64,000 nucleotides of DNA from Pararhodobacter aggregans (GCF_003075525.1 NZ_QDDR01000010.1:1-64000), one strand, 5' to 3'. Counted from the first letter of the stretch, positions 25,358 through 33,511 are shown. Notes: a model not told the origin generated them from the sequence alone. A program made the numbers and translations.

Positions 25358-25864
25358 TCAGCCGCGTGAGGCCGCCAGAAACGCCGCGCTGACCTTGGCC
25401 AGCGCCTCGGCCCTGAGGCGCGGCAGGTCGGCCAGCACCACGGGCGGGCCGTCTCCCGGCACCATCCACGCCGCCCAATCGGCATCGCTCATCTCTCGCC
25501 ACTCCACATTCAGATGAATGCGGCTGTGGTCGAAAAGGTGCCGCAGCGCCCGGGGCGGCAGATGGGCGGCGAAATCGACCTCGGCCGGGTCGGGGACCAG
25601 CGAGGGCACCCCCTGCCCGGCCCGATGCGCGGCAATCGCCTCGCCCATCCGCCTCGCTTCCAGCGACAGAAGCGCAATCCGCCAGCCGAGCGAGGGCTGG
25701 TCCGGGCGATAGAGCGCCGCGTCGGGCGTGTCGTTCAGCAGCCGCGCGACCTGCGCGGTCAGGCGGCGGGCCTGCAACAGGTCCCCGGCCGGGGCGCCGG
25801 GCGCGTCATAGCGTGCGCCCGCCCCCTGCCGCTCGATCAGCGCCTGACGCGCGGGGTCGGTCAC
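25358..25864 (-). CDS. Probable DinB-like maleylpyruvate isomerase
   Basis: 168-residue protein, last gene of the gentisate operon. Helical, with SLGWRIALLSLEARRMGEAIAAHRAGQG and RALRHLFDHSRIHLNVEWREMSDADWAAWM, which resemble the helical bundle of mycothiol-type maleylpyruvate isomerases (DinB fold). That activity, maleylpyruvate to fumarylpyruvate, is the only step otherwise missing between its two neighbours. The identification rests partly on this context. A GTG start 4 nt after the dioxygenase stop, with GAGGACTGAGG before it, fixes the N-terminus. The thiol cofactor cannot be read from the sequence. Confidence 0.55.
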   Translation of the reverse strand: MTDPARQALIERQGAGARYDAPGAPAGDLLQARRLTAQVARLLNDTPDAALYRPDQPSLGWRIALLSLEARRMGEAIAAHRAGQGVPSLVPDPAEVDFAAHLPPRALRHLFDHSRIHLNVEWREMSDADWAAWMVPGDGPPVVLADLPRLRAEALAKVSAAFLAASRG

Positions 25865-25868
25865 GGCC

Positions 25869-26969
25869 TCAGTCCTCGACAAAGGCGGTGCGGTCGAAAT
25901 GCAGCCGCTCCATGATCGGCGCATCCGAGAAGTGGAAAAGGTCGAACTGCGTCTCGGCCTGCAGTTTCCACGGCACCCAGGACGGCACGACGAACATGTC
26001 GCCGATATCGAGCGCGTGCTCGACGCCCCCCAGCACCACCGAGCCCCGGCCGGAAAACACCTGAAACACCGACGACCCCACATCCCGCCGCATCCGGCTG
26101 GCGGCCCCGGCCCTGAGGCGGTGGAACTGGCAGCGGATCGTCGGCATCACATCGCCGCCGGTGGTCGGATTGACGTAGCGGATGCCGGCATGGCCCAGAC
26201 TGTAGGTCGCGGGCTGGCCCTCGTCCTCCAGCAGCAGCTGTTCGGTCAGGGCGCGGTCGGTGTGTTCCCAGCGGAAGGCGGCCAACGGGCTGGAGACGGT
26301 ATTCTCCAGCTTTGACAAGGGCCTGAGCCCCGGATGCGCCCAGAGCCTTTCGCCCTGACTGAAGCGCGGCGTCGCGTAATCCGTCACCCTGTCGGCGCCG
26401 AACTCGAAGAAGCCCACGTCGTTTTGCTTGCTGAACGGGATGTCCAGCCCGTCGATCCAGGCCATCGGCGCGTCGGTATCGTTGTGGTGGCCGTGGAAAT
26501 TCCAGCCCGGCGTCAGCAGCAGATCGCCCCGCGACATGCGCACCGGATCGCCGTTGACCACGGTCCAGACGCCCTCGCCCTCGACCACGAAGCGGAAGGC
26601 GTTCTGCGCGTGGCGATGCTCGGGCGCGGTCTCGCGCGGGCCGAGGTACTGGATCGCGGCCCAGAGCGTCGGGCTGACATAGGCCGCGCCGCCAAGGCCC
26701 GGGTTCGCCAGCCCGATGGCCCGCCGCTCGCCGCCCCGCCCGACCGGGACCAGCGCGCCCGAGGCCTCGGCCAGCGGCAGCAGATCCTTCCAGCGCCACA
26801 GATGCGGCACCGCCCTGGGTTTGGGATGCATCGGCATCAGATCGCCCGTCTGGGTCCAGAGCGGGATCAGGTGATGATCGGCAAAGCCCTGATAGAGCGC
26901 GCGCAGTTCCGGTGTATCCTCGGGCTGCATGCCATGGGCGACGGTTTCGTGGGTCAGATCCTTGGTCAT
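25869..26969 (-). CDS. Gentisate 1,2-dioxygenase
   Basis: Ring-cleaving Fe(II) enzyme that opens gentisate to maleylpyruvate. The 366-residue bicupin has the N-terminal PHLWRWKDLLPL segment, the metal-binding cupin motif APEHRHAQNAFRFVVEGEG (H118, H120) with the third His expected in GWNFHGHHND (about 159), and a second, degenerate cupin (SSVFQVFSGRGSVVLGG) near the C-terminus. Its ATG overlaps the stop of the hydrolase gene by 4 nt. Its neighbours encode the next two pathway steps, which firmly supports the assignment. Confidence 0.93.
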   Translation of the reverse strand: MTKDLTHETVAHGMQPEDTPELRALYQGFADHHLIPLWTQTGDLMPMHPKPRAVPHLWRWKDLLPLAEASGALVPVGRGGERRAIGLANPGLGGAAYVSPTLWAAIQYLGPRETAPEHRHAQNAFRFVVEGEGVWTVVNGDPVRMSRGDLLLTPGWNFHGHHNDTDAPMAWIDGLDIPFSKQNDVGFFEFGADRVTDYATPRFSQGERLWAHPGLRPLSKLENTVSSPLAAFRWEHTDRALTEQLLLEDEGQPATYSLGHAGIRYVNPTTGGDVMPTIRCQFHRLRAGAASRMRRDVGSSVFQVFSGRGSVVLGGVEHALDIGDMFVVPSWVPWKLQAETQFDLFHFSDAPIMERLHFDRTAFVED

Positions 26970-27682
26970 AGCGCAGCCTCGCTGAGGCCCGCGCGGGGCC
27001 CGATGGTGGTTGTCAGATCGCCCAGCCCCTCGATGCTGACCACGCAGATATCGCCCGGCACCAGCGCCCCCACACCCGCGGGCGTGCCGGTCATGATGAG
27101 ATCGCCCGCCTTCAGCGCCATGGAGCGCGAGAGGATGGCGATGATCTCGGGCACAGTCCAGATCAGTTCCGAGAGGTCGGCGTCCTGCATCACCTTACCG
27201 TTGACCGTCAGCCGGATCGAGCCCGTCGCCGGATGCCCGACCTCGGCCGCCTTGCGGATCGCCGCGATGGGGGCCGAGCGGTCAAAGGCCTTGCCCCAAT
27301 CCCAGGGCCGCCCCTTGTCGCGCGCCTCGAGCTGCAGGTCGCGGCGGGTCAGGTCATTGCCCACGGCATAGCCATAGACGTGATCCAGCGCCTGCCCCTC
27401 GGGGATGTTCACCCCGTCCTTGCCGATGGCCACGACCAGCTCGGCCTCGTAGTGGAAATTCGCCGTCTCGGGCGGATAGGCGACGGTCTCGCCATCGCCC
27501 AGCACCGCATCGGCGGGCTTGGTGAAGAAGAAGGGCGGGTCGCGGTCCGGGTCCTTGCCCATCTCGCGGGCATGGGCGGCGTAGTTGCGGCCGACGCAGA
27601 AGATCCGGCGCACGGGGAAGCGCGCCGCCTCGCCCACCACGGGCAGGCTGGGCGTCGGCATCGGGGCGAAAACGTAGTCCAT
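26966..27682 (-). CDS. Fumarylpyruvate hydrolase (FAH family)
   Basis: Splits fumarylpyruvate into fumarate and pyruvate, the last step of the gentisate pathway. The 238-residue FAH-fold protein shows IFCVGRNYAAHAREMG, PPFFFTKPADAVLGDG, the metal-binding FHYEAELVVAIGKDG, and GDLIMTGTPAGVGALVPGD. Two in-frame ATGs exist (27688 and 27682). The AAAGGA site abuts the first but lies 6 nt before the second, so the second is preferred. Substrate assignment rests on the adjacent gentisate dioxygenase. Confidence 0.9.
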   Translation of the reverse strand: MDYVFAPMPTPSLPVVGEAARFPVRRIFCVGRNYAAHAREMGKDPDRDPPFFFTKPADAVLGDGETVAYPPETANFHYEAELVVAIGKDGVNIPEGQALDHVYGYAVGNDLTRRDLQLEARDKGRPWDWGKAFDRSAPIAAIRKAAEVGHPATGSIRLTVNGKVMQDADLSELIWTVPEIIAILSRSMALKAGDLIMTGTPAGVGALVPGDICVVSIEGLGDLTTTIGPRAGLSEAAL

Positions 27683-27701
27683 GGGCATTCCTTTCGGCGG
27701 C

Positions 27702-30425
27702 TCAGCGCGCGGCGAGCGTCTGGCGGTCGATCTTGCCGGTGCCGGTCTTCGGCAATCCGTCGCAATATTCGATCAGGCGGGGGTATTTGAACGGCTGCAA
27801 CCGCTCCTTGACGAAGGCGCGTATCGAGTCGTCCATCGCCGGGCCGGGCCGGGCGCCGCTCCGCAAATGCACGAAGGCGCGCAATGCCATGCGCTTGTCC
27901 TCCAGCGCATGGGCGAGGACGGCGCATTCATGGATATCGGGATGCTCGGCCAGGCATTTCTCGACCTCGCCGGGCCAGACCCATTGGCCCGAGACCTTGA
28001 TGAGTTCATCGGCGCGGCCCTGGAAGTAGTAATACCCGTCCCGCTCGACGAAGCGGTCGCCGGTATAGATCCAGTCGCCGCGCATCGTGTCGCGGGTCTT
28101 GTCGGGCCGGTTCCAGTAGCTCGGCGCCGAGGAATGGCCGCGGACCTGCATCACCCCCTCCTCGCCCGGTCTGGCGGGCTCGCCCTCGGGCGTCAGCAAC
28201 CGGATTTCGTAGCCCGGCACCCGGGCACCGGCCGCGCCCAGCCGGTGATCGTCCAGCCGGTTGGACAGGTAGACATGCAGCATCTCGGTCGAGCCGAGGC
28301 CTTCGGTCGGGCCATGCCCGGCGAGGCGCACCCAGCTCTTGTAGACATCCTCGGACAGGATCTCGGCCGCCGACATGCTTTGCCTGAGCGAGGAGAAATC
28401 GGCGCCCTCGGCCCGGGGGCTGCGGGCGATGGCGGTGAAGAGCGTGGGCAGGCCGAAGAAGACGGTGGGCCGGAAGCGTTCAATCGTGTCGATCACCGCC
28501 TCGGCCCGGGGCTGGCCGGGCATCAGCACGGTGGTCGCGCCGACAGAGAAGGGGAAGGTGAAGGCGTTGCCGAAGCCATAGGCGAAGAAGATCTTCGGGA
28601 CGGAAAAGCACAGGTCATCGGGCGTCAGCCGCAGCACATGCCGCCCGAACGAGAGGTCCGAATAGGCCATGTCGTGATGCAGGTGGACAATCCCTTTGGG
28701 CCGCCCGGTCGAGCCCGAGGAATACATCCAGAAGGCCATGTCATCGGGCGCGGTATCGGCAGCCTCCAGCGTGGTCGGCTGACCTTGCAGGAACGCCTCG
28801 GCCCCCTCGAACCCCTCGGCCGCGCCATTCACCGTGATGACCCGGGCCACGTCGGTCCCGGCCAGCACCTCAGGCCCGAAATGCGCCGCCAGCGAGGCCT
28901 CACACAGCGCGATCCGGGCGCCGGTGTCCTTCAGGAAATAGTTCAGCGTCTCGTCCGGGGTCTGGGTGTTCAGGAGCACCGGCACGAACCCCGCCCGCAC
29001 CGCGCCGAAGAAGGCGGCGGGATAGGCGGGCGTGTCATCGAGGAAGAAGGGAATCCGCGCGCCCCGCTGCAACCCGGCCTTGGTGAAGGCATTCCCCCAG
29101 CGTGCGGCCTCGGCGATCAACGCGCGGTAGGTCAGCGTGCCGGCGGGGCCGGTGACGGCGGGTTTGTCGGGGTTGCGGGTCAGGTTCTGCCACAGGATGT
29201 CCGAGCAATTCGGATGCGCGGCCTTGTCGAAGCCGATCTCCAAAGCGCCCGGCGTCCCCTCGCCCACCGGGTCGGTGATCGCATCGGGATGCGCCCGCTT
29301 CTCGGCCTCGTAGCGGGCGGCGAAGCCGGGGGCGAGCTTGCGCAGCCGGTCCATGTCCACCCGGCCCGAGCGGGTGATGTAGTCGAAGGCGAAATCAAGC
29401 GGCGCCTTTTCCATCCGGGCGCCGAAATCCTCGTACCACCCGGCCGAGGTATTCGCCGCATCGACGATCTTGCGGGCAATCGGCAGGCGCGTGGCCTCGA
29501 ACCGCGCCAGCCCCTCGCGCCAGTCGTCCGTCCCGGCCAGCGCCTCGACCAGTGCGATCACATCCTCGAAGGCCAGCCGCGTGCCCGAGCCGATGGAGAA
29601 ATGCGCGGTATGCGCCGCGTCGCCGACGATGACGTAGCGGTCATGCACCCAGCGCCGGCACCAGAGACGCGGGAACTGCCGCCAGACCGACTTGTTGGTA
29701 ATCAGCTCGGCCCCGTCCAGCACCTCGGCGAACAGTTCCTGACACAGCGCCGCGCTGGCCTTTTCGTCCATCTGCCCGAAGCCGTAGCGCTCGAAGGTCT
29801 CGTGTTCGCATTCGACGATGAAGGTCGAGCGGTCGGGCGCAAAGCGGTAGTGATGCGCGTTCATCGGCCCCTTGGGGGTGCGGATGAAGCTCTGGGTCAG
29901 GGTGTCGAAGGGCCGCGTCGCCCCGAACCAGGCGAAATGGCAGTTGAAATGCTCGATCTCGGGCGCGAAATCGGCCTTGAAACTGCGGCGCACCAGCGAA
30001 TTCAACCCATCCGCGCCCAGCACCACATCCGCCTCCAGCGCCGAAAGGTCCGTGATCGTGGTGTCGAAGCGGATGTCGATGCCCAACCCCTCGGCGTGCG
30101 CGCGCAGGATCTCGATCAGCTCCAGCCGACCCAGCGCCGTGAAACCCACCCCGTCCAGGATCACCCGATCCTCGGGGTGGTTCAGCGTCATGTTCTGCCA
30201 GCGTTCCATATGCGGCACGATCAGCGCGTGCATCTCGGGGTCCGAGGCGCGCAGGAAATCGAGCGCCTGATCCGAGAAGACCACCCCGAAGCCGAAGGTC
30301 GCCCCCTTCGGGTTCTGCTCGTACACGGTGACCTGAACCTGCGGCATTTTCCGCCGCATCAGGATCGCCGCATAGAGGCCCGCGGGCCCGCCCCCCACAA
30401 TCGCCATGCGCTTGAGCTGCGCCAT
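27702..30425 (-). CDS. Fusion: FAD aryl-CoA hydroxylase + benzoate-CoA-ligase-type enzyme
   Basis: Single 907-residue polypeptide. Residues 1 to about 385 form an FAD monooxygenase of the salicylyl-CoA 5-hydroxylase/2-aminobenzoyl-CoA monooxygenase type: VGGGPAG (10-16), VLGADGLNSLVRRSF (136-150) and VGDAAHTAHFSIGSGTRLAFED. Residues about 400-907 form an acyl-CoA synthetase close to benzoate-CoA ligase: YSSGSTGRPKG (568-578), YTGDRF (788-793) and the adenylation Lys in PKTGTGKIDR (K898). Inferred role: activate salicylate (or 3-hydroxybenzoate) to the CoA thioester and hydroxylate it to gentisyl-CoA, feeding the dioxygenase downstream. No frameshift or internal start is needed. GGGAGGGG before the ATG supports the start. 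First gene of the operon; divergent from the IclR regulator. Confidence 0.88.
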   Translation of the reverse strand: MAQLKRMAIVGGGPAGLYAAILMRRKMPQVQVTVYEQNPKGATFGFGVVFSDQALDFLRASDPEMHALIVPHMERWQNMTLNHPEDRVILDGVGFTALGRLELIEILRAHAEGLGIDIRFDTTITDLSALEADVVLGADGLNSLVRRSFKADFAPEIEHFNCHFAWFGATRPFDTLTQSFIRTPKGPMNAHHYRFAPDRSTFIVECEHETFERYGFGQMDEKASAALCQELFAEVLDGAELITNKSVWRQFPRLWCRRWVHDRYVIVGDAAHTAHFSIGSGTRLAFEDVIALVEALAGTDDWREGLARFEATRLPIARKIVDAANTSAGWYEDFGARMEKAPLDFAFDYITRSGRVDMDRLRKLAPGFAARYEAEKRAHPDAITDPVGEGTPGALEIGFDKAAHPNCSDILWQNLTRNPDKPAVTGPAGTLTYRALIAEAARWGNAFTKAGLQRGARIPFFLDDTPAYPAAFFGAVRAGFVPVLLNTQTPDETLNYFLKDTGARIALCEASLAAHFGPEVLAGTDVARVITVNGAAEGFEGAEAFLQGQPTTLEAADTAPDDMAFWMYSSGSTGRPKGIVHLHHDMAYSDLSFGRHVLRLTPDDLCFSVPKIFFAYGFGNAFTFPFSVGATTVLMPGQPRAEAVIDTIERFRPTVFFGLPTLFTAIARSPRAEGADFSSLRQSMSAAEILSEDVYKSWVRLAGHGPTEGLGSTEMLHVYLSNRLDDHRLGAAGARVPGYEIRLLTPEGEPARPGEEGVMQVRGHSSAPSYWNRPDKTRDTMRGDWIYTGDRFVERDGYYYFQGRADELIKVSGQWVWPGEVEKCLAEHPDIHECAVLAHALEDKRMALRAFVHLRSGARPGPAMDDSIRAFVKERLQPFKYPRLIEYCDGLPKTGTGKIDRQTLAAR

Positions 30426-30466
30426 CGTCTTCCCCTCCCGACCGAACACGTGTCGGGCGGGACGTT

Positions 30467-30513
30467 AGGAAATAATTCCTCAGGATGCAACCGATTCCGC
30501 ATAGGGGAATTAT
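30467..30513. promoter_or_regulatory. Putative IclR operator region
   Basis: In the gap between the fusion gene and the IclR gene, AGGAAATAATTCCT (30467-30480) is an inverted repeat with a 4-nt spacer. Its ATAATTCC half is repeated in inverted form as GGAATTAT at 30506-30513. It is AT-rich in a GC-rich region, which fits a promoter/operator; binding is inferred. Confidence 0.45.
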
Positions 30514-30595
30514 GCCGACGGTTTCCGGCTGCCGGAGCGTTGTTTGTCGGGGCCGCCACTGGTATCAACGCCGGACCAGAACGGGGACCGGGCGG

Positions 30596-31399
30596 ATGAC
30601 GAAAGAGTCGAAGGACAGCGGCGCGGGCGGGGGCATCCAGTCGCTGGACGCGGCGCTCAAGGTGCTGGCGCATATGGCCCGCGCCGGTGGCCCGATCTCG
30701 CTGACCGATCTGGCGCGGGAAACCGACATGCCGCCCAGCAAGGTGCACCGTTACCTCGCGTCCTTCCTGGCGGCGGGATTGGTGGCGCAGGGCGGGCGAT
30801 CGGGCAAATACGACCTCGGGCGCGGCGCCATCGACCTTGGCCTCGCCGCGCTGGACCGGCACGATTTCGTCAACGCCCCCTCGGCCCATCTGGGCGATCT
30901 GCGCGAGGAAACCGGGCTTACCGTGCTGCTGTCGGTCTGGGGCGCGGGCGGCGCGACCGTGGTCCGGTGGGAGCGCGCGGCCTCTCCCGTCGTCACCTCG
31001 ATGGGGCTGGGCACCACCCTGCCGCTCCTCAATTCCTCGACCGGGCGGGTGTTCCTGGCCTATGGCCCCCGCCCGCCGATGGAGCATCAGCTGGGCCTGG
31101 AGCTGGCCCGCGCCCGCAAGACGCCCGAGATCCTGTCCGACGCCGAGCCCAGCCGCGCCGGGATCGAGGCGCTGGCCGAGAGGGTCCGCGCGCAGGGCTA
31201 TGCCACGGTCTCGGGCGATTACATCCCCGGGCTGGCGGCGGTGGCGGCGCCGCTTCTGGACTGGCAGGGGCAGGCGCAGGCGGTCATCACCCTGATTGGC
31301 ACCAGCCGCGAGACGATCCGCGAGGGTGCCCCGCCGATCGCCCGCCTGCTCGATTTCTGCCGCGCCCATTCCTTCGCGCCCCTCGGCGCGAAGGGCTGA
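30596..31399 (+). CDS. IclR-family transcriptional regulator
   Basis: DNA-binding regulator of 267 residues, presumably of the divergent aromatic operon. The N-terminal winged helix-turn-helix is seen in IQSLDAALKVLAHMARAGGPISLTDLAR-type sequence (about 15-45) with MPPSKVHRYLASFLAAGLV. The C-terminal IclR effector domain follows, with LREETGLTVLLSVW and SGDYIPGLAAVAAPLLD. The ATG at 30596 has a weak GGGCGG site; sequence upstream of it in frame is not IclR-like. The effector is probably an aromatic acid or its CoA ester. Confidence 0.88.
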   Translation: MTKESKDSGAGGGIQSLDAALKVLAHMARAGGPISLTDLARETDMPPSKVHRYLASFLAAGLVAQGGRSGKYDLGRGAIDLGLAALDRHDFVNAPSAHLGDLREETGLTVLLSVWGAGGATVVRWERAASPVVTSMGLGTTLPLLNSSTGRVFLAYGPRPPMEHQLGLELARARKTPEILSDAEPSRAGIEALAERVRAQGYATVSGDYIPGLAAVAAPLLDWQGQAQAVITLIGTSRETIREGAPPIARLLDFCRAHSFAPLGAKG

Positions 31400-31405
31400 G
31401 CGCCC

Positions 31406-31813
31406 TCAGGGCTGGCGTTGCAGGGACAAGCTGCCGCCATCAGGGGCGATCAGGGTGACGCCGGCCGTCGCCAGATCCAGAACGACCTCCAAGGGCTGCC
31501 CCAGCAGGCTGAAGATCGCCTGTTCCTGCTCGCCCAGCGCGCCCGGGCAGGCCATGCGGGTGCTGGCCAGCGGCCCCAGCGTCAGCACGCTGCCTTCCTG
31601 CGTGGCCTCGCCGCCGAAGCGGTTGCAGCCGCTGGTCCCCGAGACCCGCCCGCCCTCCTCGAACAGGATCGCCGGCTCATCGACCGTCGCCGCGCCCGAG
31701 ACGGCGGTAATGGCCCAGCCGACGCCCGGCGCTTCCCGAGGCGCATCCTCGGCCCCGGCCCCCAGAGGCAGAAGCGCGAAAGCCCCCGCAACCAGCACTG
31801 TGATTGATTTCAT
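31406..31813 (-). CDS. META-domain exported protein
   Basis: 135-residue protein with a signal peptide (KSITVLVAGAFALLPLGAGAE) and a META/HslJ-type domain: GWAITAVSGAATVDEPAILFEEGGRVSGTSGCNRFGGEATQEGSVLTLGPLASTRMACPG. The conserved SGCNRF and TRMAC segments are both present. META domains occur in envelope and stress-related proteins, but their activity is unknown. Convergent with the IclR gene (6 bp apart). GAAAGGG before the ATG supports the start. Confidence 0.88.
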   Translation of the reverse strand: MKSITVLVAGAFALLPLGAGAEDAPREAPGVGWAITAVSGAATVDEPAILFEEGGRVSGTSGCNRFGGEATQEGSVLTLGPLASTRMACPGALGEQEQAIFSLLGQPLEVVLDLATAGVTLIAPDGGSLSLQRQP

Positions 31814-32113
31814 GACGTAACCCTTTCCGTCTGCGTCCCTGGGACGATTGTGCGGGGGCAGACTGGCAGGTTCGGGACGATTCTTGAACGCGGACCGGCC
31901 GGGAGGGAGGGAATTCCGCTCATCGGCGGCCTCTGCCACCCTGATCCGCATGCACCTGACAGTCTCCTGCACCACCGAAGCCAGGACCAACCCTCGGCCG
32001 ACAGACCGGGCCGGGCCCAACGCCAGCGCAGGGCAGAGGCCGGGCGAGAAAGACAGGCTGAACCGCGGAGAGAGAACGCTGACCCCGAAAGCATCGGCGT
32101 CCAGCGAAGTGAT
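31814..32113. other. 300-bp gap between META gene and tRNA-Leu
   Basis: No gene with protein-like composition is seen on either strand. It holds the META leader and the 3' side of the tRNA. I found no clear terminator hairpin for the tRNA. Confidence 0.5.
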
Positions 32114-32199
32114 TGGTGCCCGAGGCGAGATTCGAACTCGCACACCCGTTAGGGCGGAGGATTTTGAATCCCCTGCGTCTACCGTTCCGCCACTCGGGC
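32114..32199 (-). tRNA. tRNA-Leu (anticodon CAA)
   Basis: 86 nt including an encoded CCA end. The 7-bp acceptor stem GCCCGAG/CTCGGGC is perfect. The anticodon arm GGGGA-TTCAAAA-TCCTC gives anticodon CAA, decoding UUG. The long variable arm (CGCCCTAACGGGTG) marks a class II tRNA, and GTTCGAATC forms the T loop. Confidence 0.95.
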
Positions 32200-32208
32200 C
32201 CGATGCGG

Positions 32209-32237
32209 GGCTTAGCGCGGCCCGAGGGCGCGGTCAA
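32209..32237 (-). promoter_or_regulatory. Promoter of tRNA-Leu
   Basis: On the minus strand, TTGACC (32237-32232), 17 nt, then TAAGCC (32214-32209), ending 9 nt before the mature tRNA 5' end. The -10 is imperfect but spacing and position fit. Confidence 0.5.
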
Positions 32238-32326
32238 CGGGGCAACCGGGTCGGACCGCACTCGCCGCCCTTGACGTACCCCGGCGACTGGGGCACGGAG
32301 TGGGCGACCCGCTGACCGGAGCCATC

Positions 32327-32905
32327 ATGCTGCGCCGCCTTTACGACTGGACCATCGCGCTTGCCGCGCATCCACGGGCGCTCTGGGCGCTCGCCTTCGT
32401 CGCCTTCATCGAGAGTTCGGTCTTTCCGATCCCGCCCGATGCGCTGATGATCCCGATGATCATCGCCACCCCGCGCCGGGCCTTCCTGATCGCCGGGGTC
32501 GCGACGATCTCGTCGGTGCTGGGCGGGCTTTTGGGCTATGCCATCGGCGCGCTGGCCTTCGACCAGCTCGGCTATCCGATCCTGCAGGCGCTGGGCAAGG
32601 GCGATGCGGTGCTCGAATTCAACGAGCGCTTCAACGACCTCAGCTTCTGGCCGGTGCTGATCGCCGGGCTCACGCCCTTCCCCTACAAGGTCATCACCAT
32701 CATGTCGGGCTGGACCGGGCTGTCGCTGACCACCTTCGTCGTTACCTCGATCCTGGCGCGGGCCGGGCGCTTCTTCCTGGTCGCGACGCTGCTGCATTAC
32801 TTCGGCGCACCGATTCGTGACTTCATCGAGCGTCGCCTGGGGTTGATGACCGTGCTGTTCGTGGTGTTACTCCTCGGCGGATTCTTTGCCGTGAGGTACC
32901 TGTGA
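32327..32905 (+). CDS. DedA/YqaA-like membrane protein (VTT domain)
   Basis: 192-residue inner-membrane protein. Features of the VTT/DedA-type family: FIESSVFPIPPDALMIPMI near 35 (the E...F.P.P re-entrant motif), GGLLGYAIGAL, and GLTPFPYKVITIMSGWTGLSLTTFVVTSILARAGRFFLVA. Family members are linked to lipid-carrier translocation and envelope integrity; a specific role is not shown. The start at 32327 has CGGAG 6 nt upstream. Overlaps dsbB by 4 nt. Confidence 0.88.
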   Translation: MLRRLYDWTIALAAHPRALWALAFVAFIESSVFPIPPDALMIPMIIATPRRAFLIAGVATISSVLGGLLGYAIGALAFDQLGYPILQALGKGDAVLEFNERFNDLSFWPVLIAGLTPFPYKVITIMSGWTGLSLTTFVVTSILARAGRFFLVATLLHYFGAPIRDFIERRLGLMTVLFVVLLLGGFFAVRYL

Positions 32906-33363
32906 GAGATTGGTCGCTCGCTTCGCTTGCGGGGCTCGGATCGGCGGCGCTGCTGGGCGGCGCGCTGTTCTTTCAATACGTTGTGGGGCTTGCTCCCTGC
33001 GAGCTCTGCATCCTGCAGCGCTGGCCGCATCTGGTGGCCTTCGTCATCGGCGTCATCGTGTGGTTCTTCCCCCGCGGCTGGCTGATGGGCCTCGGCGCGC
33101 TGGCCGCGGCCACCGCCAGCGGCCTCGGGATCTATCACACCGGGGTCGAGCGCGGCTGGTGGGAAGGTCCGACTGCCTGTTCGGGCACGGTGGACCTGAC
33201 CACGCTGACCCCGCAGCAGGCGCTGGAGGCGATCATGGGCGCGCCCGTGGTCCGCTGCACCGATGTGGCCTGGGAGATGCTGGGCCTGTCGATGGCCAGC
33301 TGGAACGCGATCCTCTCGGCGGTGCTGGTCGGCGTCTGGATCATCGCCATGCGCCGGGCCTGA
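32902..33363 (+). CDS. dsbB: Disulfide bond formation protein DsbB
   Basis: Reoxidises DsbA and passes electrons to quinone in the inner membrane. 153 residues with four membrane helices. The first periplasmic pair is CELC in GLAPCELCILQRWPH (about 33-36), and the second is C in PTACSG and C in VVRCTD. The GTG start overlaps the stop of the upstream gene (GTGA), so the two are co-translated. No dsbA is nearby. A hairpin at 33402-33429 ends the unit. Confidence 0.92.
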   Translation: MRDWSLASLAGLGSAALLGGALFFQYVVGLAPCELCILQRWPHLVAFVIGVIVWFFPRGWLMGLGALAAATASGLGIYHTGVERGWWEGPTACSGTVDLTTLTPQQALEAIMGAPVVRCTDVAWEMLGLSMASWNAILSAVLVGVWIIAMRRA

Positions 33364-33370
33364 GGCGGGC

Positions 33371-33504
33371 GGTGCGTGCAAGCACGCACCCTACGGATGA
33401 GAACGGCCGCGCTTTCGGGCGCGGCCGTTTCCCGTTCCGCCGGTAGGGTGCGTGCTTGCACGCACCGTTCCACCTATCCCGTAGGGTGCGTGCTCGCACG
33501 CACC
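33371..33504. repeat. REP cluster 1 (three copies)
   Basis: Three copies of the REP hairpin GGTGCGTGCTTGCACGCACC with its 5' GTAG: 33371-33394 on minus, 33443-33466 on plus, and 33481-33504 on plus with TC instead of TT in the loop. The first two form an inverted pair around the dsbB terminator; the third ends just before the GNAT stop. All lie between two convergent genes. A matching transposase gene is at 53176-53652. Confidence 0.9.
33402..33432. terminator. Hairpin terminator between dsbB and GNAT genes
   Basis: Perfect 11-bp stem AACGGCCGCGC / GCGCGGCCGTT (33402-33412 with 33419-33429) with loop TTTCGG. It is followed by a short T run on the plus strand (GTTTCCC) and preceded by A residues, so it could serve both directions. 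Confidence 0.7.
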
Positions 33505-33511
33505 ATCCCCC

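Noticed and set aside
27681-30599. A 972-codon open frame on the plus strand opposite the fusion gene
   Set aside because: It is the antisense of a well-supported gene in GC-rich DNA, rich in Arg, Gly, His and Pro and without any domain.
33371-33504. Repeated short palindromes as a CRISPR array
   Set aside because: Spacing is irregular, orientation alternates, no cas genes are present, and a RAYT gene explains the repeats.
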